From positions 1-64,000 of the forward strand of contig CAMCBW010000028.1 in assembly GCA_945873105.1 (NCBI GenBank): a DNA stretch of 64,000 nucleotides, given 5' to 3'. Of the stretch, positions 45,238-53,554 are shown in pieces. The stretch's first letter is position 1; every line of letters begins with the position of its first letter. The notes beneath the pieces were generated by a model. The model ran no database searches. It worked only from the letters and a program-made list of their open reading frames with translations, and was not told the DNA's origin. Origin of the DNA: Tangfeifania diversioriginum (lineage in GTDB: Bacteria; Bacteroidota; Bacteroidia; Bacteroidales; Prolixibacteraceae). The position numbers were made by a program, and so were the translations under genes.

Positions 45238-46719
45238 ATGAAACAGTTTGATCTTGCAGTAATTGGCAGTGGACCAGGAGGTTTGGCAGCTACTATGCGC
45301 GCACTGGACTTTGGAAAAAGCGTTTGTATCATCGAAGCGGGCCATCTGGGGGGCAATGGCATTATGAATGGACCACTGACTTCAAAAACGATGTGGGAGT
45401 TGTCTGCTGATTATGCAGTTGCTGCTGCGGTTGACAGGGGCTACAGGGCTTCTGGTCTTCAAGTGGATTATAATCTGGTGAAAAAGACGGTGCTCCAGGC
45501 AGCCAAAACAAAACAAAATCAGATCCTTTCTCAAATTGAAACTTTTTCAGATGATGACAAACACCCTGGGAGTATAACCTATAAACAAGGTTTTGCAAGA
45601 TTTCTTGACAGGCATACATTGGAAATAAAAGGTAGCGAAGGGATCGAAACAATTAGGGCTAATTATATAATCATTGCTACCGGATCAGTGCCGAGACCCC
45701 ATCCTGACCTTCAAGTTGATCAAAAGCAAATTTTCGATTCGGATGGTATTTTAAATCTGGAGAGCTTTCCTGAACGAATGATGATCATTGGCTCAGGAAT
45801 CATTGGATGTGAATTTGCTACAATTTTCTCCAATTTTAAACAGACAGAGGTTCATCTGCTTGACCGGACTCACCGGGTGATTCCTTTTGAAGATGATGAC
45901 GTTAGTGATTTTGTCTCCAGAAACCTTCAAAAAAATGGTGTAATTATTCATCATACAGCCAACCTGCGCACAGTCCGCAAGAAAAGTGACTACCTTGAAA
46001 TTGTTTTGGATTATGAAGATGGTCACAGTAGCGTAGTGGAGGTTGACATCATACTCATCTCAATTGGCCGTGATCCTAATACATCTGGACTTTGTCTTGA
46101 GAATGCCGGAATTGAGACTACCAATAAGGGTTATTTGAAAATCAACGAATCATGTTCCATCTCAAATTTTGATGAATGCAACATTTTTGCAGCAGGGGAT
46201 GTTACCGGCCAAAAGGCATTGTATGGAGTAGCAGAGGAACAGGGACGTTACATCGTAGAGGCGATTTATGGAAAGACCAATTTCCTTCTCGACTATTCTC
46301 ATATGCCTACTTTGATGTTTTTCAAACCAGAACTTGCGGCCGTTGGAGCCAATGAAAAAATGCTGCGGAGCAAAAAAATTCCATACAAAGCGGCTTATTA
46401 TTCCAATGAACTGGTCAGTAGAACTATTGCAATGCGAAATACCAGTGGATTTGTAAAAATAATGGTTAGTAATGATGGAACAGACAGAATTCTTGGCATG
46501 CGTGCGGCTGGACCTCAGGCATCAGCTTTCATCGTCTCCATTGCCTACCTGATCAATGCAGATATCCGATTGCAGGAGGTCCTCCAAAGTATTCATCCCC
46601 ATCCCAGTGTCACGGAAGGAATCCAGGAGTGCCTAAGAGTGTTTTACGACCAGTCCATCTTTAAGCCCCAGGCTTTTCCCCATCTTATTAGAATAAATGA
46701 ATGGAAACCAGAAGATTAA
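45238..46719 (+). CDS. Dihydrolipoamide-dehydrogenase-like flavoprotein lacking the redox-active cysteines
   Basis: A 493-residue member of the pyridine nucleotide-disulfide oxidoreductase family. FAD site: VIGSGPGGLAATMRALDFGK. NAD(P) site: MIIGSGIIGCEFATIFSNF. Second FAD motif: NIFAAGDVTGQKALYGVAEE. The dimer end keeps the His/Glu pair H455/E460 (HPHPSVTE). The active-site stretch aligns without gaps to GGVCLNVGCIPSK but reads GGNGIMNGPLTSK, so both cysteines are replaced (G41, P46). It therefore cannot reduce lipoamide by the usual disulfide route; a transhydrogenase or other flavin role is possible. It is monocistronic and far from sucAB. Confidence 0.88.
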   Translation: MKQFDLAVIGSGPGGLAATMRALDFGKSVCIIEAGHLGGNGIMNGPLTSKTMWELSADYAVAAAVDRGYRASGLQVDYNLVKKTVLQAAKTKQNQILSQIETFSDDDKHPGSITYKQGFARFLDRHTLEIKGSEGIETIRANYIIIATGSVPRPHPDLQVDQKQIFDSDGILNLESFPERMMIIGSGIIGCEFATIFSNFKQTEVHLLDRTHRVIPFEDDDVSDFVSRNLQKNGVIIHHTANLRTVRKKSDYLEIVLDYEDGHSSVVEVDIILISIGRDPNTSGLCLENAGIETTNKGYLKINESCSISNFDECNIFAAGDVTGQKALYGVAEEQGRYIVEAIYGKTNFLLDYSHMPTLMFFKPELAAVGANEKMLRSKKIPYKAAYYSNELVSRTIAMRNTSGFVKIMVSNDGTDRILGMRAAGPQASAFIVSIAYLINADIRLQEVLQSIHPHPSVTEGIQECLRVFYDQSIFKPQAFPHLIRINEWKPED

Positions 46720-46736
46720 TAAACATTTTGTCTAAG

Positions 46737-46745
46737 TTATCCACA
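46737..46745 (+). promoter_or_regulatory. Perfect DnaA box upstream of purL
   Basis: TTATCCACA, the consensus DnaA-binding 9-mer, in the 170-base gap before purL. It is a single copy, so a replication origin is not supported. It may be chance or a DnaA-regulated site. Confidence 0.4.
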
Positions 46746-46750
46746 ACATA

Positions 46751-46785
46751 TCCATATTTCTATTGACAGTTTTAAAAAATATGGA
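46751..46785. repeat. Inverted repeat before purL
   Basis: TCCATATTT (46751-46759) and AAATATGGA (46777-46785), perfect 9-bp arms with a 17-base loop, not followed by a T run. Confidence 0.6.
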
Positions 46786-46888
46786 ATTCCGATTCTTCGA
46801 ATAAATAACAAATTTTTAATTTGCATTATTTATTTCCTATTTCACTTCTCCCTATCTTCGCTAAAGTATAATCAAATAACCCCGCTCC

Positions 46889-49800
46889 ATGATCCTCTTC
46901 TTTAAAGAGAACAGTAAAGTATTTGCTGTTGACACACAAGTTCCATTGAATCAAATTGATACCGATAAATTATTATGGCTTTTTGGAGCAGCGGTGTTGA
47001 TTGAAACGGATCAACTTGTAGGAAATTTTGTCGGCCCCAGAAAAGAGATGATCACGCCTTGGAGCACCAATGCTGTGGAAATTACCCAGAATATGGGTAT
47101 ATCAGGTATCACCAGAATTGAAGAGTATTTTTACTGTGATAAAGATCCCGAATATGATCCGATGTTACAAGCTTTGTACCATGGACTTACACAAGCATTG
47201 TTCATCATTGAACACCTCCCTGAAAATGTGATCTATATTGAGGACATTTCAACCTATAACAAACAGCAGGGACTAGCCCTAAGTCCCGATGAAATTCAAT
47301 ATCTGGAAGAGGTTGTATCAAAAATTGGACGCAATCTTACAGACAGTGAGGTTTTTGGCTTCTCCCAGGTAAATTCAGAACATTGCAGGCACAAAATATT
47401 CAACGGTACATTTGTTATCGATGGAGTTGAAAAGCAACAGACGCTTTTTCAGCTGATTAAACATACGACAAAAACAAATCCCAATACGGTCATAAGTGCT
47501 TACAAGGACAATTGTTCTTTTACTGAAGGTCCATTTGCAGAGCAATTTGCACCTGTTTCAGCAGATCAGCCAGATTATTTTCAGGTAACAGATATTGATA
47601 CTGTATTGTCATTAAAGGCAGAAACACATAACTTTCCTACTACTGTGGAACCCTTCAACGGAGCAGCTACCGGTACTGGAGGTGAGATTAGAGACCGGAT
47701 GGCCGGGGGCAAAGGTAGCTTTCCCATTGCCGGAACAGCAGTATACATGACCTCATACTCCAGAAATGATGGTACAAACAGACCTTGGGAAAACAGCATT
47801 GAACCCCGTAAGTGGTTGTACCACAATCCTGAAGAATTGCTTATCAAGGCATCCAACGGAGCCTCAGACTTTGGCAATAAATTTGGTCAACCACTCATCA
47901 ATGGATCTGTTCTTACTTTTGAACACGCTGAGAATCAGAAAAAAATTGGTTACGATAAGGTAATTATGCAAGCTGGCGGTATTGGTTATGCCAGGAAAGA
48001 GGACAGTTTAAAAGGAACTCCCAAAATTGGCGATCAGGTAGTTTTGCTGGGAGGAGACAATTATAGAATTGGAATGGGAGGAGGTGCCGTTTCTTCGGTT
48101 GATACCGGTGCCTTTGCAAGCCATATAGAACTAAATGCTGTTCAGCGTGCCAATCCTGAAATGCAGAAAAGAGCCTACAACACCATACGTGCACTGGCTG
48201 AATCGGGTAAGAATCCAATTGTTTCCATCCATGATCACGGAGCAGGTGGACATCTTAATTGTTTGTCAGAATTGGTGGAAGAAACGGGAGGTCAGATTTT
48301 TGTCGATAAATTGCCTGTGGGAGATCCCACCCTGTCAGCCAAGGAGATTGTAGGCAATGAATCCCAGGAACGAATGGGATTTGTAACCCAAAAAGAGCAC
48401 CTTGACTGGATTCAACGTATTGCAGAACGTGAACGGTCACCCTATTATCTGATTGGTGAAACGACAGGAGATCATAAATTCACATTTCTCGATAGAAAAA
48501 CCGGAGAACGACCGATAGACATGGAGATGGCTACACTTTTTGGCAAACCACCAAAAACAGTTTTGGAGGATCAGACACCGGTAAATAACTACAAGCTGAT
48601 CTCTTACTCAGAAGATGCTATCCATGATTATTTGGCACAAATCCTGCAACTCGAATCTGTTGGCTGTAAGGACTGGCTTACCAACAAGGTGGACCGTTCA
48701 GTTACCGGAAAAATTGCCAAACAACAATGTGCAGGTGTACTGCAATTGCCTTTGAATAATCTTGGCGCCGTGGCCATCGACTACCAGGGGACCAAGGGAA
48801 TAGCGACATCTTTGGGCCATGCACCCGCAGCAGGATTAATATCTCCTGCCAATGGGTCGGTACTCTCAATTGGCGAGTCACTTACCAATATTGTCTGGGC
48901 TCCGTTGACCCATGGATTAAAAGGTGTTTCACTCTCGGCCAATTGGATGTGGCCTGCAAAGAACCAGGGGGAGAATGCCAGATTGTATGAAGCTGTAGAA
49001 GCAGCATCGGTATTTGCTTGTGCTTTGGGAATCAATATACCTACGGGTAAAGATTCACTATCGATGACCCAAAAATATGACAAGGAGGTGGTATATGCTC
49101 CGGGAACTGTAATTATTTCCGCTTCGGCTGAAATTTCTGATCTTAAAAAAATTGTTGAGCCTGTATTGGTGAATGATTCCACTAAACCTTTGTATTACAT
49201 TGATTTCACAAAATCAGAGAAACAATTGGGGGGTAGTTCACTTGGACAGATTCTATCGTCCCTGGGTGATCAGACTCCTTCAATTCCAGATCCTGCATAC
49301 TTTGCAAACGCGTTTCAAACGTTGCAAGAGGCAATCGTTGAAGACTTGATTGTTAGTGGCCATGATGTATCATCGGGTGGAATAATCGTTACACTGCTTG
49401 AATTATGTTTTAGCCAAAATATTGGTGGACTGGATATTGATTTTTCGCATTTGGGAGAAATGGATAGTGTAAAACTGTTATTCAGTGAGAATCCAGGTGT
49501 TGTGGTTCAGGTAGCCGATGCTGAAAGGGCAGAACTACTATTTAAAAACAATAAGGTAGATTTTTATCCTATTGGGAAACCTCTCTATGAAAGGGTGATC
49601 CGGATTAAAAATGGAAACAGTCACTTTAAATTTGACATTGATGATTTAAGGGAAAAATGGTTCAGACCCTCCTACTTGCTTGATCAGAGACAGTGTAGTA
49701 ACAATTTGGCGTTTAGTAGGTTGTCAAACTTCAAACAAAATGTCCTTTCGTACAATTTTGGTGATTTTAAAGGAGATTACAGTAAACTAGGTGTAGATCC

Positions 49801-50572
49801 AAAGCGAAGAGTAAAATCGGGATTAAAAGCTGCAATCATCCGGGAAAAAGGTGTCAATGGCGATAGGGAGATGGCATGGAGTCTTTACCTGGCAGGTTTT
49901 GACGTGAAGGATGTACACATGACAGATCTAATTTCCGGTAGAGAGACGCTGGAAGATATAGGCATGATTGTTTTTGTTGGAGGCTTCTCCAATTCAGATG
50001 TTCTTGGTTCTGCGATAGGCTGGGCCGGAGCATTTAAATACAATGATAAGGCAAAATCTGCCTTAGACAGATTTTACAAAAGGGAAAACACACTTAGTCT
50101 GGGTGTTTGCAATGGTTGCCAGTTGATGGTTGCACTTGATCTTATCTATCCGGATAAAAAGAAAAAAATTAGAATGCTCCACAACGAGTCGCATAAATTC
50201 GAATCCTCTTTTCTCAATGTAGATATTCTTCCGAACGAATCGGTTATGTTAAAAACCTTAGCTGGTAAAAAGCTAGGGATTTGGGTGGCGCATGGTGAGG
50301 GAAAATTTTCAATACCAGAACAAGAAGACCGTTATGAAATCCCAATGAAATATTCCTTTGCCAATTACCCTGGTAATCCGAATGGTTCTGATTTCAATGC
50401 AGCAGCATTTTGCTCGGCTGATGGCCGTCATCTTGCCATGATGCCTCACCTTGAAAGGTCAATTTACCCCTGGCAGTGGGGGCACTACCCTACCGGGAGA
50501 AATGCCGATGAAGTTACGCCATGGATGGAAGCTTTTGTGAATGCCAGGATTTGGTTGGAAGATAAAGTTTAA
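46889..50572 (+). CDS. purL: Phosphoribosylformylglycinamidine synthase (large single-chain PurL)
   Basis: A 1227-residue single-chain FGAM synthase of the fourth step of purine synthesis. The N-terminal domain is followed by the AIRS-like halves: FSQVNSEHCRHKIFNGTFVI, LKAETHNFPTTVEPFNGAAT, GEIRDRMAGGKGS, SIHDHGAGGHLNCLSELVEE and PTGKDSLSMTQKYD. The C-terminal glutaminase has SLGVCNGCQLMVAL (nucleophile Cys) and HGEGKF. As in other large PurL, no separate PurS/PurQ is needed. The gene is alone, with a DnaA box and an inverted repeat in its leader region. Confidence 0.95.
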   Translation: MILFFKENSKVFAVDTQVPLNQIDTDKLLWLFGAAVLIETDQLVGNFVGPRKEMITPWSTNAVEITQNMGISGITRIEEYFYCDKDPEYDPMLQALYHGLTQALFIIEHLPENVIYIEDISTYNKQQGLALSPDEIQYLEEVVSKIGRNLTDSEVFGFSQVNSEHCRHKIFNGTFVIDGVEKQQTLFQLIKHTTKTNPNTVISAYKDNCSFTEGPFAEQFAPVSADQPDYFQVTDIDTVLSLKAETHNFPTTVEPFNGAATGTGGEIRDRMAGGKGSFPIAGTAVYMTSYSRNDGTNRPWENSIEPRKWLYHNPEELLIKASNGASDFGNKFGQPLINGSVLTFEHAENQKKIGYDKVIMQAGGIGYARKEDSLKGTPKIGDQVVLLGGDNYRIGMGGGAVSSVDTGAFASHIELNAVQRANPEMQKRAYNTIRALAESGKNPIVSIHDHGAGGHLNCLSELVEETGGQIFVDKLPVGDPTLSAKEIVGNESQERMGFVTQKEHLDWIQRIAERERSPYYLIGETTGDHKFTFLDRKTGERPIDMEMATLFGKPPKTVLEDQTPVNNYKLISYSEDAIHDYLAQILQLESVGCKDWLTNKVDRSVTGKIAKQQCAGVLQLPLNNLGAVAIDYQGTKGIATSLGHAPAAGLISPANGSVLSIGESLTNIVWAPLTHGLKGVSLSANWMWPAKNQGENARLYEAVEAASVFACALGINIPTGKDSLSMTQKYDKEVVYAPGTVIISASAEISDLKKIVEPVLVNDSTKPLYYIDFTKSEKQLGGSSLGQILSSLGDQTPSIPDPAYFANAFQTLQEAIVEDLIVSGHDVSSGGIIVTLLELCFSQNIGGLDIDFSHLGEMDSVKLLFSENPGVVVQVADAERAELLFKNNKVDFYPIGKPLYERVIRIKNGNSHFKFDIDDLREKWFRPSYLLDQRQCSNNLAFSRLSNFKQNVLSYNFGDFKGDYSKLGVDPKRRVKSGLKAAIIREKGVNGDREMAWSLYLAGFDVKDVHMTDLISGRETLEDIGMIVFVGGFSNSDVLGSAIGWAGAFKYNDKAKSALDRFYKRENTLSLGVCNGCQLMVALDLIYPDKKKKIRMLHNESHKFESSFLNVDILPNESVMLKTLAGKKLGIWVAHGEGKFSIPEQEDRYEIPMKYSFANYPGNPNGSDFNAAAFCSADGRHLAMMPHLERSIYPWQWGHYPTGRNADEVTPWMEAFVNARIWLEDKV

Positions 50573-50614
50573 TCGTATGTATATCTCGGAGTCTTATTTA
50601 ATACTCCTTCCCGT

Positions 50615-52753
50615 TTAAGATTCTGGTACATAACCTCTGCCAATCGATCTGTTCAGGCATTGCTGTTGTTTGTCAGCATCCAGGTAACCATCCTCTGTTC
50701 CATAGATTTTTGACAGGAGAAAATCAGCTTCTCCCAAACCGTGGTCAGAAGCGAGATTTAAAAATTCAATAGCCTTGGTCACGTCTTTGTCCACTACTTC
50801 GCCAGATATATAAAACTCAGCCAGATTGATCCAGGCGGCAGCGAAGCCGTTTCCGGCCGATTTTCGGAATAGTTCGAGCGATTGTTTTTTATCTTCTGGC
50901 ATTCCTTCTCCATAATACAACATTCCAGCCAGATTGTATTGTGCTTGCGGATAGTTCTTGTCAGCCGATTTCTTAAAATAAAAATAAGCTTTTTGAAGAT
51001 TCTTCTCTCCTGTCTCTCCAAAATACCACATCACACCTAAATTATAGGATCCAAGCATAAAACCTGCCTCATCAGCACAAGAATACCATTTAAAAGCTTC
51101 ATGGACATCGGCTTTTACGCCCTTTCCCTGGTGATAGGCATTTCCCAGATTATTCATTGCCTCTGCAATACCGGCATTGGCTGCCACCTCATACTGCCCG
51201 ATTGATTTTTCCATATCAACCTCACATCCCTGCCCTGTTTCAAAAAGTACAGCCAGGTTAAATGCAGCCTTGGCATAACCTGCATCAGATGCCTTCCGGT
51301 ACCAGCGCAGGGCTTCTGTCAGGTTTTTTTCAACCTTCAATCCATTCTCAAGGTAAACGGCTGTTTTAAACATGGCTCCGGGAATGCCTTTTTCTGCCGA
51401 TTTCTGAAACCACTCATAGGCCTTGTCTTTGTCGGACCAGTAAGTTTCTCCTTTTTCGTGGAGTAGCCCCAACAGGTAGCAAGCCCTGGGATGACCTGCT
51501 TCGGCAGCCTTCTTGAAATAATCTCCTGCTGAATACTTGTCCCTTTCTATCCAGTCACCCGCAAGGCAAATACTGGCATACCGGTATTGAGCCTCCAGAT
51601 TTCCCTTTTCTGCAGCTTTTCGAAAATAATCAACCGCAGTTTTAATATTTTTCTCAACACCATCCCCTGATTCCAATCTTTGTGCCATTAGAACCATGGC
51701 ATCGGCACTTCCGTTAGCGGCAGCCTTCTTAAGCATTTCGATACCCTGCGTCTCAGATTGTCTGAGGTAATAGCTGGCCAGAGCGTCCTGCGCCTCTGCA
51801 AATCCGCGATCTGCCGCCTTCTGGTACATCTCCATGAAATCATCCTCACCGGACTCTTCCATAAGCTTGCCCATTAAGAAAATTGCTTCTGAGTAATCAG
51901 CATGCAGGGCCTGCTCAAGATAATTTCGGGCTTTGTCAAGATTCTTTTCAACTCCCAATCCCAACAAATAAATTTTCCCCAATTTAAGTGCAATATCTGC
52001 AGAAACAGAACCTGTAATCTTACTGAGCCATTCCAGGCTTTTATCCACATCGGCTTCTACCCCTTTTCCATCATAAAGGAAAAGTCCAACCTTTTGGTAA
52101 GCAGGTTCAAATCCATTTTCAGCGGCTTTAAGATACCATTCAAAGGCTTTTTCAAGCCTAACCGGCACAGTCATCCCCAATTCGAAGATTTCTCCAACCT
52201 TGAATACAGCTGGCAAATAGTCCTCCTTGGCAGAAGCATACCACTGATCCACGGCTTCATTGGTATCCTTGTATCCGCCTTCACCCGAATACAACAGACG
52301 ACCGTAATTGAACCTGGCCGCCTTATCCCCGCGCTCTGCACCTCTTTCATACCACTCAAAAGCCTTTTTCATGTCTAGCGGCAATCCATCGCCTTTCTCC
52401 CGCATATTTCCTATGTAGTTGCAAGCTTCGATCCCACCAGCCCTTGCCGACTCTAAAAAAAATCTGACAGAATGAGCATAGGATTGTTCACGTCCCTCAC
52501 CTTTGTAATATTTGATTCCTACCTCAAGGGATGACTTTAAAAAATCCGACTCCTGGTTTTCCTGAAAGAGGTCCAAAGCTTCACCAACAGATGTGCACTG
52601 GTTGTAAAGATCTATAAACAGAATTCCAGATTTAAAACCTCCTTCTATACTTTTCTCAATGCGTTGAATTCCTTTTTCTATTTTTCCTTTTGCTAAAATT
52701 TCAACTCCCCTCCTGAAGTTACGGGGATATGTTTTGAATATTACCTTGTTCAC
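50615..52753 (-). CDS. Sel1-repeat (tetratricopeptide-like) protein
   Basis: A 712-residue protein made almost entirely of Sel1-like repeats, about 18 copies of a 36-residue helix pair, e.g. KKAFEWYERGAERGDKAARF, EAFKWYSCADEAGFMLGSYN and QSLELFRKSAGNGFAAAWIN. There is no signal peptide or membrane segment, so it is probably cytoplasmic. Sel1 proteins act as scaffolds in protein complexes; here no partner is indicated by the neighbours. It converges on purL with a 42-base gap. Confidence 0.88.
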   Translation of the reverse strand: MNKVIFKTYPRNFRRGVEILAKGKIEKGIQRIEKSIEGGFKSGILFIDLYNQCTSVGEALDLFQENQESDFLKSSLEVGIKYYKGEGREQSYAHSVRFFLESARAGGIEACNYIGNMREKGDGLPLDMKKAFEWYERGAERGDKAARFNYGRLLYSGEGGYKDTNEAVDQWYASAKEDYLPAVFKVGEIFELGMTVPVRLEKAFEWYLKAAENGFEPAYQKVGLFLYDGKGVEADVDKSLEWLSKITGSVSADIALKLGKIYLLGLGVEKNLDKARNYLEQALHADYSEAIFLMGKLMEESGEDDFMEMYQKAADRGFAEAQDALASYYLRQSETQGIEMLKKAAANGSADAMVLMAQRLESGDGVEKNIKTAVDYFRKAAEKGNLEAQYRYASICLAGDWIERDKYSAGDYFKKAAEAGHPRACYLLGLLHEKGETYWSDKDKAYEWFQKSAEKGIPGAMFKTAVYLENGLKVEKNLTEALRWYRKASDAGYAKAAFNLAVLFETGQGCEVDMEKSIGQYEVAANAGIAEAMNNLGNAYHQGKGVKADVHEAFKWYSCADEAGFMLGSYNLGVMWYFGETGEKNLQKAYFYFKKSADKNYPQAQYNLAGMLYYGEGMPEDKKQSLELFRKSAGNGFAAAWINLAEFYISGEVVDKDVTKAIEFLNLASDHGLGEADFLLSKIYGTEDGYLDADKQQQCLNRSIGRGYVPES

Positions 52754-52963
52754 CCGAAAGATATTTAGTTAAATTCCTTATTTATAATACAATAAATGTC
52801 CACGTTAAAAAAAAAGTTACAAATGCCAAAAAGAACCGAATTACAACAATCCGTGGCAATAATAGATTCAAATTTGGTTTAAAAATAGTGAATTACAAAT
52901 GATTTTTTTCGTTTATTTTACACAACAGATTCTCATCTGATTATGGATTAGAATATTCCTTTT

Positions 52964-53503
52964 ATGGATCCACTAGCGCTGATTTCAAAGTATTATCATC
53001 CAAAGTCAAAAGCATACCAAATCCTTTTGACCCATAGTCGCGCTGTTTGTGATAAAGCTCTTAAAATTGCGATGAAAAACAATCAGTTAAATCCTGATTT
53101 GACATTCATTGAAGAGGCCGCTTTACTGCATGATATTGGGATTTTTATGACCAATGCACCTGATCTTTATTGTTTTGGTGATTATCCCTATTTGGCACAT
53201 GGTTATCTTGGTTGTGACCTTGTAACCAAGTTGGGATATCCTGAACATGGTTTGGTTTGTGAAAGGCATACCGGCGTAGGTATAACCAAAGATGAAATTG
53301 TTGCGAAGAATTTGCCACTTCCCCAAAGAGATTTCATTCCAGAGACGGTGGAAGAACAGATCATCGCGTTTGCAGATAAGTTTTATTCCAAAAGTAAGGA
53401 TCTCTGCCGTGAAAAAACGCTGAACGAAGTGAGGAGGAGTATTTCGAAATTTGGACAGGCGAATGTGGTTCGCTTCGAAGCTTGGTGTGAGCTTTTCCTT
53501 TAA
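52964..53503 (+). CDS. HD-domain phosphohydrolase
   Basis: A 179-residue protein with the metal-binding HD pattern: H24 (LLTHSRAVCDKA), H56-D57 in ALLHDIGIFMT, further His in HGYLG and ERHTG, and the distal Asp in IIAFADKFYSKS. This HDIG type hydrolyses phosphate esters of nucleotides or related compounds; the substrate is unknown. It is the only plus-strand gene between the minus-strand Sel1 and lptD genes. Confidence 0.82.
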   Translation: MDPLALISKYYHPKSKAYQILLTHSRAVCDKALKIAMKNNQLNPDLTFIEEAALLHDIGIFMTNAPDLYCFGDYPYLAHGYLGCDLVTKLGYPEHGLVCERHTGVGITKDEIVAKNLPLPQRDFIPETVEEQIIAFADKFYSKSKDLCREKTLNEVRRSISKFGQANVVRFEAWCELFL

Positions 53504-53554
53504 ATTTGGAGTTTGGGTCTATATAGAGTTGAATACAGCTATCCAATAGCTGGT

